Part shown: piece after piece, positions 8,450 to 16,589 of the stretch
Layout: each line of letters starts with the position of its first letter
Numbering within the stretch: position 1 is the first letter of the stretch
Origin: a virus
Length of the DNA stretch: 42,766 nucleotides
Direction: 5' to 3' (one strand)
IMG/VR virus record: IMGVR_UViG_3300007734_000971
Span: 1-42,766 of that record
Notes under the pieces: generated by a model
Database searches by the model: none
The model's input: the letters and a program-made list of their open reading frames with translations, nothing else
Told to the model about the DNA's origin: nothing
Program-made: the position numbers and the translations under genes

Positions 8450-9197
8450 ACTAGAAACAGACGGTTATATTATACTAAGAGATTTCTTTAATGTAGGAAG
8501 GCTTAGTCAATTATATAATAATGCTAAATTTATATTTGATATCCAATTTAAACATTTTGGTTATGATATTTATTCACCTACTAACTTAGGTTATCATAAT
8601 TTACAAGAAAATATGATTCGTTTATTTAACGAACATCCTAATGTTTTTATTAACTGTGGTAAATTGATTCAGACGGGATTGCCTCAATTATATCAATTAG
8701 CTTTTGATCCTGAGCTACTAGGATATCTTGAAGAATTAGGTATAGTTTATCCAAATGTTTGTACTCGACCAGTCCTATATTTTAATCATCCTAAATTAGC
8801 TAAATCAAAGGAGTATTATATGACTCCTAAACACCAAGATTGGCCTTCAATGGAGGCATCATTAAATAGTTTAGTTGTTTGGGTTCCATTAGTTGATGTA
8901 AACAAAGAGAATGGATCGATTATTATTTATCCTGGTTCACATAAAAATGGAGTATTACAGAACAAAATCAATGGAGGCTTTGCTGAAGTAGATTATGAAG
9001 GAGAGTCAATTCAACCAACAATGAAAGTAGGCGACATAGCAATATTTAGTACCCTCTTAGTTCATGAATCAGGTCCTATTTTAAATGATACAATTAGATG
9101 GAGCTGCCATTTCAGATATACTGATATGCTAGCTCCAGATTTCATAAAAGCTGGATATCCAAGCCCTTATTCATATATTCCTAATACAAAGAAATAA
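8436..9197 (+). CDS. Second phytanoyl-CoA dioxygenase (PhyH)-family oxygenase
   Basis: 253 residues. The Fe(II) site is formed by KHQDWPSM (H133, D135) and distal H210 in LLVHESGP, with R221 as the likely 2-oxoglutarate ligand. VPLVDVNKENGSIIIYPGSH (about 150-169) is the characteristic PhyH strand and loop. It is clearly different in sequence from the PhyH protein at 5321-6202, so the two probably arrived or diverged separately and may act on different substrates of one glycan pathway. The ATG lies inside the 3' end of the propeller gene. Confidence 0.85.
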   Translation: MLQNKLETDGYIILRDFFNVGRLSQLYNNAKFIFDIQFKHFGYDIYSPTNLGYHNLQENMIRLFNEHPNVFINCGKLIQTGLPQLYQLAFDPELLGYLEELGIVYPNVCTRPVLYFNHPKLAKSKEYYMTPKHQDWPSMEASLNSLVVWVPLVDVNKENGSIIIYPGSHKNGVLQNKINGGFAEVDYEGESIQPTMKVGDIAIFSTLLVHESGPILNDTIRWSCHFRYTDMLAPDFIKAGYPSPYSYIPNTKK

Positions 9198-9201
9198 AAT
9201 T

Positions 9202-9693
9202 ATGGCTCGATCGTTAAAAAATTATAGACAAAATTTAAATGAATCGGAACAAAAACTCCAAGAAATTGGGCAATTAATTAAACCCTACCAAAATAAATTT
9301 AAATTTGAAGAAAAAGGAAATTCAATATTTACTAGATTTAATGATGATCAAACTAATCAAATTAGAGTGTTTTTCCACCGTTTTAAAACCGGAGTTAATA
9401 GTTTTGAGGTAGAATTTGATATTAATAATCAAGGTGTAGAAGCGTTTAAAACAACGACAAAACATTTTTTTAAAATAATATCAACAGTAATAGCTGTTAT
9501 AAACCAATTTATTGAAGAATATCAACCAATCCAATTATATATTGAGGGATTGGATAAAAAGAGGAAAGTGGGTCAAAAAAATAATATTTGGTTACAATAT
9601 GCTAAAGTTAATATTAAAGATCAAGGATATGCTATTGGTTTAACTGATAATGGGTTTATGTTACAAAACAATAAATTAATTAATAAAAAATGA
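9202..9693 (+). CDS. Hypothetical phage protein
   Basis: 163 residues. The N-terminal part is predicted helical and charged (NLNESEQKLQEIGQLIKPYQ), then a strand-rich middle (IRVFFHRFKTGVNSFEVEFD) and a helical segment (FKIISTVIAVINQFIEEYQ). No known motif. Its stop overlaps the next start (ATGA), so it is translated together with the zinc-binding protein downstream. Confidence 0.6.
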   Translation: MARSLKNYRQNLNESEQKLQEIGQLIKPYQNKFKFEEKGNSIFTRFNDDQTNQIRVFFHRFKTGVNSFEVEFDINNQGVEAFKTTTKHFFKIISTVIAVINQFIEEYQPIQLYIEGLDKKRKVGQKNNIWLQYAKVNIKDQGYAIGLTDNGFMLQNNKLINKK

Positions 9694-9992
9694 TTCAAAT
9701 TTGTCAACATTGTGGCCAAGAAAAGGAAAATTGTTATAATGGATTTATATCAATGTGTTTACCTATTCCTGAAATGGAAGCACTTAAAGAAAAATATGGT
9801 CAAGAATGGTGGAACTATTTTGAAAAAGATAATTTAACGGAAGAACAAACCAAGGAGTTAGATAACTTAAATAAATATGATCAATTTTTAAATACAGTTG
9901 GAAGGGGAATTCAATGCAACGAATGTTCAATAAAAGAAGAAGAATTATATAACAAATATTATCCAAAAGATGAAATTAAAAATACTATATAG
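9690..9992 (+). CDS. Small protein with two Cys pairs (zinc-binding)
   Basis: 100 residues. CQHCGQEKENC near the N-terminus (C5, C8) and IQCNECS near residue 75 form two CxxC knuckles that could bind one zinc ion. A charged helical linker (MEALKEKYGQEWWNYFEKDN) lies between. It overlaps the genes on both sides, by four bases upstream and 23 downstream. Function unknown; nucleic-acid or protein binding is plausible. Confidence 0.6.
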   Translation: MIQICQHCGQEKENCYNGFISMCLPIPEMEALKEKYGQEWWNYFEKDNLTEEQTKELDNLNKYDQFLNTVGRGIQCNECSIKEEELYNKYYPKDEIKNTI

Positions 9993-10686
9993 TCACCAAA
10001 ATGTGTCAGGAACTGACAATAGGGGGAGACCATCCTGGTTCGACTTTGAGAACTGTTTTAGAAATTTTTTATCAACCCTACATTTTGATCTTCATCCAAT
10101 AGAACTTCATGTCGTTTATGATAAAGCTAATGGTCCACTAGAAACAAACTGGTTAATTAAATATAAAGATAAATGTAATATCCATGAAATTGAAGGTGGT
10201 ACAATGTGGAAAGCAGCATGTCAAATGTATCAATTAGCTAAGCTGTTAAGTGAAGATATGAGTGACGACGACTTATTCTATTTTGTTGAAAACGACTACT
10301 TACATCAAAATGGATGGATTGGTGAAGTGGGAGACTTAATCTACTGCTACAGTGGTCTTAATTATATTAGCTTATACGATCATAAAGACAAATACACTAG
10401 ATTATATCCAGATTTAGTGTCAAAAATAATTTGTGGTAACTGGAGACATTGGAGAACAACAGTCAGTACTTGCGGTAGCTATATAGTAAACAAGAAAATA
10501 TTTTTAGAAGATTATGATATATTAACAGCTGTAGAAGGAGACCATAACAAATGGATCCATTTAGCTGAAACTAGGGGCCGTTTTATATTATCTCCAATGC
10601 CAGGACTCAGTACCCACTGTATGGAGGGATTAATGTCACCAACAGTAGATTGGGAGTTAATTAATAATAAAACTATAAATAAATGA
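9970..10686 (+). CDS. Glycosyltransferase-like protein (GT-A-type)
   Basis: 238 residues. The N-terminus (MKLKILYSHQNVSGTDNRGRP) resembles phage and capsule-cluster sugar transferases. YFVENDYLHQNGW (about residues 104-116) is the DxD-like, metal-binding position, here END, and VEGDHNKWIHLAE plus STHCMEG near the C-terminus are the probable acceptor side. The ATG at 9970 overlaps the previous gene; no better start is visible. It lies directly before a GT2 enzyme with a four-base overlap, so both probably extend or decorate the same glycan. Confidence 0.65.
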   Translation: MKLKILYSHQNVSGTDNRGRPSWFDFENCFRNFLSTLHFDLHPIELHVVYDKANGPLETNWLIKYKDKCNIHEIEGGTMWKAACQMYQLAKLLSEDMSDDDLFYFVENDYLHQNGWIGEVGDLIYCYSGLNYISLYDHKDKYTRLYPDLVSKIICGNWRHWRTTVSTCGSYIVNKKIFLEDYDILTAVEGDHNKWIHLAETRGRFILSPMPGLSTHCMEGLMSPTVDWELINNKTINK

Positions 10687-11498
10687 TAACAGTCATTATA
10701 CCAACCTACCGCAACCCAGAAATGCTTGACCTCTGTCTCAAGTCGATTATTGAAAACCAGGTCAACAAAAACGAAATTATTGTATCTGTAGATGGTTATA
10801 TAGAAGAATCTCAGTGGGTTTTAGACAAATGGAAAGAGTCGATTAGTGTCCTCGATTTAGGTCAAAATCAGGGAATGCAAACGGCATTAAATCTAGCAGT
10901 TTATCAAGCATCAAACGAAAAGATATTAATTGTAAATGACGACAATGTGTTTTGTTCAGAATGGGATAAAATAGTAGAAGCTGATTTCAAAGGAGAAGGT
11001 ACCTGTTTAACAATAGACCAAATTGAACCAGTAGGCCCTAGTATCTTTAATTTTCCTATCTATGATTTTGGTCGCACTGCTAAAGATTTTAGATATGATG
11101 AATTCATAGAAAGAGAAAAAAATATTAGACATATAACAGATATAAAAAGATCTAAAATTGATATGGATGGTGGAATATTTCCATTCTTAATAACTAAAAA
11201 AGATTATATGATAGTAGGCGGCTTTGATACTGGCTATCCTTCACCTTTTATTTGTGATTGGGATTTTTTCCTCAAGTTAGATTTAAATGATATTAAGTTC
11301 TACAGAACTAGAAATATCCGCTTTTACCACTTTGGTAGCAGCGCAACAAAAAATGGTAAAGAGGCAACTATGTTTAAAGCAACTGAGTCACCAGCAGCTC
11401 AAGTCTATTACTACAAATGGGGATTTGCGCCTCAGTTATTTGAAAACAACAGTCACAAACCAAAAGGTCAGTTAATTAAAGGAATAAAATATGAATAA
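10683..11498 (+). CDS. Family 2 glycosyltransferase
   Basis: 271 residues with the clear GT2 opening MITVIIPTYRNPEMLDLCLKS, then EIIVSVDG, and the DxD-type motif ILIVNDDNVF (about residues 79-88) that holds metal and the nucleotide sugar. GGFDTGYPSPFICDWDFFLK (about 179-198) is the usual acceptor-loop region with acidic residues for catalysis. It is cytoplasmic or membrane-associated without a transmembrane segment, and overlaps both neighbours. The acceptor could be a phage structural protein, phage DNA base or host surface glycan. Confidence 0.85.
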   Translation: MITVIIPTYRNPEMLDLCLKSIIENQVNKNEIIVSVDGYIEESQWVLDKWKESISVLDLGQNQGMQTALNLAVYQASNEKILIVNDDNVFCSEWDKIVEADFKGEGTCLTIDQIEPVGPSIFNFPIYDFGRTAKDFRYDEFIEREKNIRHITDIKRSKIDMDGGIFPFLITKKDYMIVGGFDTGYPSPFICDWDFFLKLDLNDIKFYRTRNIRFYHFGSSATKNGKEATMFKATESPAAQVYYYKWGFAPQLFENNSHKPKGQLIKGIKYE

Positions 11499-12534
11499 AA
11501 CAATTTTAATAACAGGAGTAGCAGGATTAGTAGGTAGTAGATTAGCCGATTGGATAATTGAAAATCACCCTGAATATGATGTGTTGGGTATAGATGATCT
11601 ATCAGGTGGATATGAATCAAATATCAATCCTAAAGTTAAATTTATTAAAATGGATGTTAATAATAAATCGGCTTTAGACTATTATTTTAACACCTATAAA
11701 CCAACTTATGTTTACCATTTTGCAGCCTATGCCGCCGAAGGGTTATCGCCGTTTATACGCACTTATAATTACAATAACAACTTAGTTGCTACTGCAAATG
11801 TAGTTAACAACTGTATTAAATATAATGTTGAGCGTTTAATTTTCACAAGCACTTTAGCAGTTTATGGACATGGTAAAGGAGGGATATTTGATGAAACACA
11901 AACACCAGCTCCAATCGACCCCTACGGAGTAGCAAAATATGCTTGCGAAATGGATATTCAAATAGCAGGTGAACAACATGGGTTGGATTGGTGTATCCTA
12001 AGACCACACAACATTTATGGTCGCAACCAAAACATTTGGGACAAATATAGAAATGTTTTAGGTATTTGGATGAACCAATATATAAATCACCAACCATTAA
12101 CAATTTATGGAGACGGAAACCAAACCAGAGCATTTAGTTACATAGACGACATTTTGGAACCAATGTGGAATGCAGCAAGCCGACCAGAAGCATCTAAGCA
12201 GATAATTAATCTTGGGGGAATAGTTGAATATAGTATCAATAAAGCTGCTGAAATAATGAATGATATATTACCAACATTAGTTACTATAATTCATAAAGAG
12301 GGACGCCATGAAGTTAAACATGCTATTACAACATGGGACAAATCAGTTAAGTTGTTAGATTTTAAACATAAAACTAGTTTAGGAGATGGTATAAAACAGA
12401 TGTGGGGATGGGCTGTAGAACAACCTCACAGACCAATGTTTGAGTGGTCTGAATTTGAGTTAGAAAAGGGATTATATTCATTTTATCAAACAACAAAAAA
12501 TCCACAATCAATTTTAACTAAATTACATATATGA
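11491..12534 (+). CDS. NAD-dependent sugar epimerase/dehydratase (UDP-glucose 4-epimerase-like)
   Basis: 347 residues of the extended short-chain dehydrogenase family. The NAD(P)-binding GxxGxxG is TGVAGLVGS (residues 8-16). The Ser/Thr-Tyr-Lys set is FTSTLAVYG (118-126) and YGVAKYACE (Y145, K149). NIYGRNQ and GDGNQTRAFSYIDD are typical sugar-epimerase segments. It probably interconverts nucleotide-linked sugars used by the nearby transferases. It overlaps the GT2 gene by eight bases and closes the glycan cassette. Confidence 0.9.
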   Translation: MNKTILITGVAGLVGSRLADWIIENHPEYDVLGIDDLSGGYESNINPKVKFIKMDVNNKSALDYYFNTYKPTYVYHFAAYAAEGLSPFIRTYNYNNNLVATANVVNNCIKYNVERLIFTSTLAVYGHGKGGIFDETQTPAPIDPYGVAKYACEMDIQIAGEQHGLDWCILRPHNIYGRNQNIWDKYRNVLGIWMNQYINHQPLTIYGDGNQTRAFSYIDDILEPMWNAASRPEASKQIINLGGIVEYSINKAAEIMNDILPTLVTIIHKEGRHEVKHAITTWDKSVKLLDFKHKTSLGDGIKQMWGWAVEQPHRPMFEWSEFELEKGLYSFYQTTKNPQSILTKLHI

Positions 12535-12683
12535 AATACTATCACTATTATTCAAAACGAGATTTATTAGAAGAAAAGTTAGGTAAGACATTAGCTTTAT
12601 CCCGTTTAGGAGCAGCTAAATGGTTTGCTAAACGCAAGCAGTTGACTCTAAAACAGTTTTTAAATATTTATTCAATAAAATGA
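12531..12683 (+). CDS. Small basic hypothetical protein
   Basis: 50 residues, rich in Lys, Arg and Tyr (MKYYHYYSKRDLLEEK, then GAAKWFAKRKQLTL). The start overlaps the epimerase stop (ATGA) and its stop overlaps the next start (ATGA), a strong sign that it is translated. No family recognised; one amphipathic helix is likely. Confidence 0.55.
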   Translation: MKYYHYYSKRDLLEEKLGKTLALSRLGAAKWFAKRKQLTLKQFLNIYSIK

Positions 12684-13054
12684 TTACAATAAAGGATTTT
12701 GGAAAAAATTTACACTTTGAAGAATCTAAAGAGTCTAAATTAAAAAACGAAGCAGATATTTTCATTAATATGATTAATATAATGGATAATCTACTAGAGC
12801 GTTCATTTATACTTAAAGAAGATTTTAATTTAGACTTATCTGAATATGAATTACCATTCTTAAATGTATTTGAAGATTTAGTTTTATTAAAATATGGTGG
12901 ATGGAAATATGAAATTATAATGTGGTATTTATATACTGCTCATACTGAACCCTTAGTATATGAAGAGGATGATAAAGAACCTCAAGAAATTACAATTGAT
13001 ACTGCTCTCAAGTTATGGGAATTTATAAACAGATTTGAAGAAACAACTAAATAA
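12680..13054 (+). CDS. Hypothetical acidic protein
   Basis: 124 residues, predicted mainly helical, acidic at the end (YEEDDKEPQEITID). LLKYGGWKYEIIMWYLYT is a hydrophobic core segment but not a membrane helix. Coupled to the small gene upstream by ATGA and five bases before the zinc-finger gene. No function assigned. Confidence 0.65.
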   Translation: MITIKDFGKNLHFEESKESKLKNEADIFINMINIMDNLLERSFILKEDFNLDLSEYELPFLNVFEDLVLLKYGGWKYEIIMWYLYTAHTEPLVYEEDDKEPQEITIDTALKLWEFINRFEETTK

Positions 13055-13059
13055 AAGTT

Positions 13060-13314
13060 ATGTCAAGACCAAAAAAAGTAGTAAGAAATTGTAAAAAATG
13101 TGATTCAATTATACCAGAAGGTAGAATTAAAGCTATACCCACAACAACAACTTGTGTTAAATGCTCAGATATTCAACCTAAACAGCCGGTAACAGTTCAG
13201 TTAGGTACTGGAGATGATACATATAATGAAATAGTTATTTTAGAAAATGAGGATTTTAAGCGATATAACGAAGCTCAAAGTCAACATAGAAAAAAGATGA
13301 ATGGAATCAACTAA
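13060..13314 (+). CDS. DksA/TraR-type zinc-finger protein
   Basis: 84 residues. CKKCDSIIPEGRIKAIPTTT (C11, C14) followed by TCVKCSD (C32, C35) matches the C4 zinc finger of DksA/TraR proteins, including the typical IPxxRxxAxP segment between the Cys pairs. DksA and TraR bind RNA polymerase through the secondary channel; phage and plasmid short forms can modulate host transcription. This one lacks the long coiled coil in front of the finger, so polymerase binding is only inferred. The stop is followed directly by the ATG of the HNH-like gene. Confidence 0.75.
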   Translation: MSRPKKVVRNCKKCDSIIPEGRIKAIPTTTTCVKCSDIQPKQPVTVQLGTGDDTYNEIVILENEDFKRYNEAQSQHRKKMNGIN

Positions 13315-13956
13315 ATGCCTAATAAAAAGTTTTTGTCTAAAGAGCAATGTCTTGCTGCAATGGCTAAAACCCATTCTGTTAGGGCGTGTGCTCGTTATTT
13401 AAATTGTTCTTATCAACACCTTAAGAAATATCTTAAGCTATATAAAGATGAAGAGGGTGTAACTTTATTTGATAAGCAAAAAAACAGACATGGTAAAGGT
13501 ATTCCTAAATTTCTTAAAAATAATCGCCGAGAACCACATTTAGCAGATATAGTAGAGGGTAGAGCAAACTCAGCTAGTTTTGACCCACATAAAATTAAGT
13601 GGAGGCTGATTCAAGAAGGTTATTTAAACGATGAATGTTATAAATGTGGTTATCATGAGCGTCGAGTTAGTGACTACCAAATACCATTAGTCCTTAATTT
13701 TAAAGATAATAACAAAACTAATTTTGGAGTAGATAATATTGAATTATTGTGTTATAATTGTTATTTTATATACATAGGTGACTTATTTAATAATAAACAA
13801 TTACAGGGAATTGAAGATTATAAAACAGTCAACAAGAGTGAAATTGAATGGGAAGTTGATGATTATACTAAACAGCGACTTGATGAATTAGGATTAAATG
13901 GGCCTCCTAAATTACCTACTGTGGATGATGGTTCTGAATTAATTTCTAGGATATAA
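13315..13956 (+). CDS. HNH-like zinc protein with N-terminal helix-turn-helix, catalytic His missing
   Basis: 213 residues. Residues 8-45 look like a helix-turn-helix (EQCLAAMAKTHSVRACARYL). A zinc-knuckle HNH fold follows, with CYKCG (C108, C111) and CYNCY (C146, C149). In active HNH nucleases the strand between them carries His-His or Asp-His, and the second knuckle ends in His. Here those positions read VLNFKDNNKTNFGVDN and CYNCYF, so the catalytic His residues seem lost. It is probably a DNA-binding protein derived from a homing-type nuclease. It starts directly at the previous stop. Confidence 0.65.
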   Translation: MPNKKFLSKEQCLAAMAKTHSVRACARYLNCSYQHLKKYLKLYKDEEGVTLFDKQKNRHGKGIPKFLKNNRREPHLADIVEGRANSASFDPHKIKWRLIQEGYLNDECYKCGYHERRVSDYQIPLVLNFKDNNKTNFGVDNIELLCYNCYFIYIGDLFNNKQLQGIEDYKTVNKSEIEWEVDDYTKQRLDELGLNGPPKLPTVDDGSELISRI

Positions 13957-13961
13957 TTAAT

Positions 13962-14117
13962 ATGTATAATTGTATGAAAAAGGTGAAAAAGAATAATTAT
14001 TTTAATCAAAAATCTGACAAATTAGAAAAAATAGCAAATGGTTTGTTAAAAGTTGATGAGAAAAATAATAAGTTAAAAGAAAAAACAATAAGTAAAAAAT
14101 TCTTAAATTTATTTTAA
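13962..14117 (+). CDS. Small lysine-rich hypothetical protein
   Basis: 51 residues, about one third Lys, no domain (MYNCMKKVKKNN to KKFLNLF). A second in-frame ATG lies at 13974. The start context is identical over ten bases (TATGTATAAT) to that of the small gene at 2912. It ends one base before the next gene, which favours translation. Confidence 0.45.
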   Translation: MYNCMKKVKKNNYFNQKSDKLEKIANGLLKVDEKNNKLKEKTISKKFLNLF

Positions 14118-14118
14118 T

Positions 14119-14415
14119 ATGGCTGAATTATTAGAAGCATCTAATCTTAAAGAATTCGAAAAATTTATTAATGAAAAAACCTATGATTTTTCAAAATTTA
14201 TAGTTGAGGGAATATTATCTAATTTAGATACTAAAAAAAATTACATTCACATATTATCAGTTAAATGTGAAGAAGAATCTGCAACTTATGATTTAACTTT
14301 AGAGAAAAAAGATTTCGCAGAAACACTACAAGAAAACCTTAAATATTATATTGAAAAAGAGCATTATGAAGCTTGTGATCAAATTGTTAAAACAATAAAT
14401 GAATTAAATAAATAA
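14119..14415 (+). CDS. Hypothetical acidic protein
   Basis: 98 residues with alternating helix and strand (IHILSVKCEEESATYDLTLE in the middle) and a charged helical end. No known family is recognised. It lies in a run of very small, closely spaced genes of unknown role that ends at the first copy of the repeated promoter. Confidence 0.6.
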   Translation: MAELLEASNLKEFEKFINEKTYDFSKFIVEGILSNLDTKKNYIHILSVKCEEESATYDLTLEKKDFAETLQENLKYYIEKEHYEACDQIVKTINELNK

Positions 14416-14418
14416 GTT

Positions 14419-14535
14419 ATGTCAAAATCGTCAAATTCTCAAAAATTCGAAACATTAAAATTATGGTTTGCTGAGCAAATTCGTTTAGGTAAAATAAAAC
14501 CTAAAAAAAAGCATTCTAAAAAAGATGATGAATGA
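14419..14535 (+). CDS. Very small basic protein
   Basis: 38 residues with a basic tail (KIKPKKKHSKKDDE). The ATG follows the previous stop by three bases, with aagtt upstream, and its stop overlaps the next start (ATGA). Real but unassigned; a nucleic-acid-binding peptide is possible. Confidence 0.45.
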   Translation: MSKSSNSQKFETLKLWFAEQIRLGKIKPKKKHSKKDDE

Positions 14536-14696
14536 ACTCCTTACAAATCATATCCCAATTACCTGATGACCAATTAATTGCTTTAATTGATTATGATTAT
14601 AAAGCATTTGAAAATATGTGTTGGTTAATTTCAATTGAATTGGAGTTGATTCAAGAATATAGTATCAAAAAGAAACCATTAACTAATTTGGCTTAG
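14532..14696 (+). CDS. Small acidic hypothetical protein
   Basis: 54 residues, helical and acidic (LPDDQLIALIDYDYKAFE). Coupled to the previous gene by ATGA. The bases of its last codons also form the -33 element (TTGGC) of the first repeated promoter, so coding and promoter sequence overlap here. Confidence 0.5.
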   Translation: MNSLQIISQLPDDQLIALIDYDYKAFENMCWLISIELELIQEYSIKKKPLTNLA

Positions 14697-14730
14697 TCAG
14701 ATTGGTTTCGTATAGTCGTGGCACACAAAA
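14688..14730 (+). promoter_or_regulatory. Repeated phage promoter, copy 1
   Basis: TTGGC at 14688-14692, 18 bases, TATAGTC at 14711-14717, then CACAAAA at 14724-14730. Drives the gene at 14743. It is one of 13 copies with the same layout; the -7 box here has AGTC in place of ATTG. Confidence 0.7.
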
Positions 14731-14742
14731 TAAATAAAGGTT

Positions 14743-14928
14743 ATGACAGTTGGAGAATTAAGAGATAAATTGATGTGGGTAAATCCATATACTGAAGTTT
14801 ATGTAGCAAATTTACATAAAGATAATGGTAATGGAAGTGATGATTATTATCAAACTATAGATGTTGAAGAACACGTATTTGATGAAATTGAAAATGTAAA
14901 AGTAATTTCAATTCGTTTTAGTGACTAA
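14743..14928 (+). CDS. Small conserved-type phage protein (MTVGEL family)
   Basis: 61 residues. The opening MTVGELRDKLMWVNPYTEVYV has the look of a widespread family of short phage and bacterial proteins that begin MTVgeLxxxL and continue with a beta hairpin. Function unknown. It has its own promoter upstream and ends at the -33 box of the next promoter, so it is a one-gene transcription unit. Confidence 0.65.
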   Translation: MTVGELRDKLMWVNPYTEVYVANLHKDNGNGSDDYYQTIDVEEHVFDEIENVKVISIRFSD

Positions 14929-14929
14929 T

Positions 14930-14967
14930 TTGGCTATCCGCGACTCGCTTCATATATTAAATACAAA
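14930..14967 (+). promoter_or_regulatory. Repeated phage promoter, copy 2
   Basis: TTGGC at 14930-14934, 18 bases, TATATTA at 14953-14959, then ATACAAATAAAGG, which also gives the ribosome-binding region for the gene at 14976. Confidence 0.7.
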
Positions 14968-14975
14968 TAAAGGTT

Positions 14976-15218
14976 ATGCAACAACACTTAATAAACTCTT
15001 TAAATAAAAAATACCTTAATAAATGGTGTATAATTGATGTTGAAACACCTAAAGGCAATACTAAGGGTGGTGGAGTTATAACTTACTTTGGACCAAACCA
15101 AATATTAGGTTGGGATTTTCAGATTACAATTCAAGGAGTAGCAATAAATGTTACAAAATTAAACTCAATAAAAATTTATGAAGAAGAAACAGTTTCAAAT
15201 TACATTCCAGGTGAATGA
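14976..15218 (+). CDS. Small hypothetical protein
   Basis: 80 residues, strand-rich with Gly turns (GNTKGGGVITYFGPNQILGW), suggesting a small beta-barrel, SH3-like fold. AAATAAAGG precedes the ATG. The following gene starts inside its 3' end, 41 bases before its stop. Confidence 0.6.
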   Translation: MQQHLINSLNKKYLNKWCIIDVETPKGNTKGGGVITYFGPNQILGWDFQITIQGVAINVTKLNSIKIYEEETVSNYIPGE

Positions 15219-15525
15219 AATTGAAGTGGAAGAAACAATTCCAACTTCAAACTCAAATATTGGTAAATATTGTTATCCAAGGGATAATAGCTATCACCTC
15301 AATCTAAATACAGGTAAACAGGGAGATTACTCCACACGAGTACCCGCAGGAACAGGAGGATGGGAAATCTTAATGTCTCCTTTAAGGTGTAAAATTGTAT
15401 CATTACCATATGAAGAAAATTTATTTAGTTCATATTTCAATATCTCCAAAACATATGAATTTATTAATGTAATGGATGATCAAGGAACAGTTTGGAAAGT
15501 GTTAAACAATCTTAGAATGATTTAA
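15178..15525 (+). CDS. Hypothetical protein overlapping the preceding gene
   Basis: 115 residues. The start at 15178 overlaps 41 bases of the gene upstream in another frame. No later Met gives a complete version, and codon use downstream of the overlap is normal, so the frame is real. Sequence is strand-rich with few charged clusters; LNLNTGKQGDYSTRVPAGTG is a likely loop. No family recognised. Confidence 0.6.
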   Translation: MKKKQFQITFQVNEIEVEETIPTSNSNIGKYCYPRDNSYHLNLNTGKQGDYSTRVPAGTGGWEILMSPLRCKIVSLPYEENLFSSYFNISKTYEFINVMDDQGTVWKVLNNLRMI

Positions 15526-15533
15526 TCAAAATT

Positions 15534-15749
15534 ATGAAAAAAGATAAAAAAGTAGTATCGAGAAAATTTTTAGGTAAATTAACTGATTTTACCTCACCTC
15601 AAGAACGAGCGTTCGAGAAAAAACACCTCAAAGCATATATTAGAGGTCATCAATTCTTTACATTTGGTTTCAAAGAAGAACAAATGGGAGAGATGAAAAT
15701 TAGAATACCCGCTCATTATCCTGTTCAACAACAATTAATTAATGAATAA
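15534..15749 (+). CDS. Small basic hypothetical protein
   Basis: 71 residues, basic (KKDKKVVSRKFLGK; EKKHLKAYIRGHQFFTFG). It overlaps the next gene by eight bases. A phage regulatory or structural small protein; no motif identifies it. Confidence 0.6.
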   Translation: MKKDKKVVSRKFLGKLTDFTSPQERAFEKKHLKAYIRGHQFFTFGFKEEQMGEMKIRIPAHYPVQQQLINE

Positions 15750-16050
15750 ATTACTTTTACCTAATAATCAATATATAGAAGTTATACTTACATCTGATAA
15801 TGATGTTTGTATTAATTTTGAAGATAGAATAACTAATAGAGGTTCAACTATAGGTTATTGGCTTAAAAAGGAAAAAATATGGATGAAGAATTGGGACCAT
15901 AATGAAATGTTTAAATGGTGTAAAAAATATCCTCAATTAGGTAGATTAATTCTAAAAGCTCAAAATCATAAAGAGGTAATACCTGTTATTCTTCAGTGGA
16001 AATGTTTTAAACGCAAATTCAAGTTAACAATTCACAACTTAATTAAATGA
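15742..16050 (+). CDS. Hypothetical basic protein
   Basis: 102 residues, Lys- and Trp-rich (GYWLKKEKIWMKNWDHNEMF). Overlaps the genes on both sides (eight bases upstream, four downstream), so it belongs to the unit leading to the glucosaminidase-like gene. No known domain. Confidence 0.6.
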   Translation: MNKLLLPNNQYIEVILTSDNDVCINFEDRITNRGSTIGYWLKKEKIWMKNWDHNEMFKWCKKYPQLGRLILKAQNHKEVIPVILQWKCFKRKFKLTIHNLIK

Positions 16051-16589
16051 TAAAGACATATAAATCTAAAGATGGATTTATCTATAGGTATGATTCTGAA
16101 ACTCTTTTACCTATAAAGGAGAAACGAGTTTGGAGATGGCCTTTAGTTACTATTCTCTTTATCGTTATAATTGGTATTACAACACCGATAGGAATATCTC
16201 AATGTAAAGATGTTAAAAAATTTTTACACATTAAAACAGTACCTCCGTTAACTGAACAGAATTTATTAGATAGTTTAGTAAAATGGAATTGTTATTTTCC
16301 TGAATTAGTAATTAAGCAAATGAAAATTGAGTCTGCTAATTTTAATTCAAATATATTTCATCAGACTAACAACTTGATGGGAATGACTTATCCAAGTAGG
16401 AGACAAACAACTGCTATTGGTAAGTATAAGGTGGGTAAATACACATATGCTGTTTATGATAATTGGGTGTCAAGTGCAAAAGATTATCTACTGTTTCAAC
16501 AAACTTACTTTACTGAAAAATATTATCACTCCTTTTTAGAAAATGTCGGCTATGCAGAAGATTCTTCATACATTAATAAAATAAAATAA
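16047..16589 (+). CDS. Membrane-anchored glucosaminidase-like lysin
   Basis: 180 residues. A cytoplasmic N-terminus of about 30 residues is followed by one transmembrane segment (WPLVTILFIVIIGITTPIGI, 31-50), then a domain of the N-acetylglucosaminidase (GH73, FlgJ/LytG-like) type. MKIESANFNSNIF has the catalytic-type Glu (E95), NNLMGMT matches the NLFG motif, and YAVYDNWVSSAKDYLLF is the typical YxxWxxSxxD segment. It probably cuts peptidoglycan glycan strands in the periplasm, as a signal-anchor endolysin or as a cell-envelope modifier. Next to it are short membrane proteins. The lysin role fits phage context but the topology has to be assumed. Confidence 0.75.
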   Translation: MIKTYKSKDGFIYRYDSETLLPIKEKRVWRWPLVTILFIVIIGITTPIGISQCKDVKKFLHIKTVPPLTEQNLLDSLVKWNCYFPELVIKQMKIESANFNSNIFHQTNNLMGMTYPSRRQTTAIGKYKVGKYTYAVYDNWVSSAKDYLLFQQTYFTEKYYHSFLENVGYAEDSSYINKIK

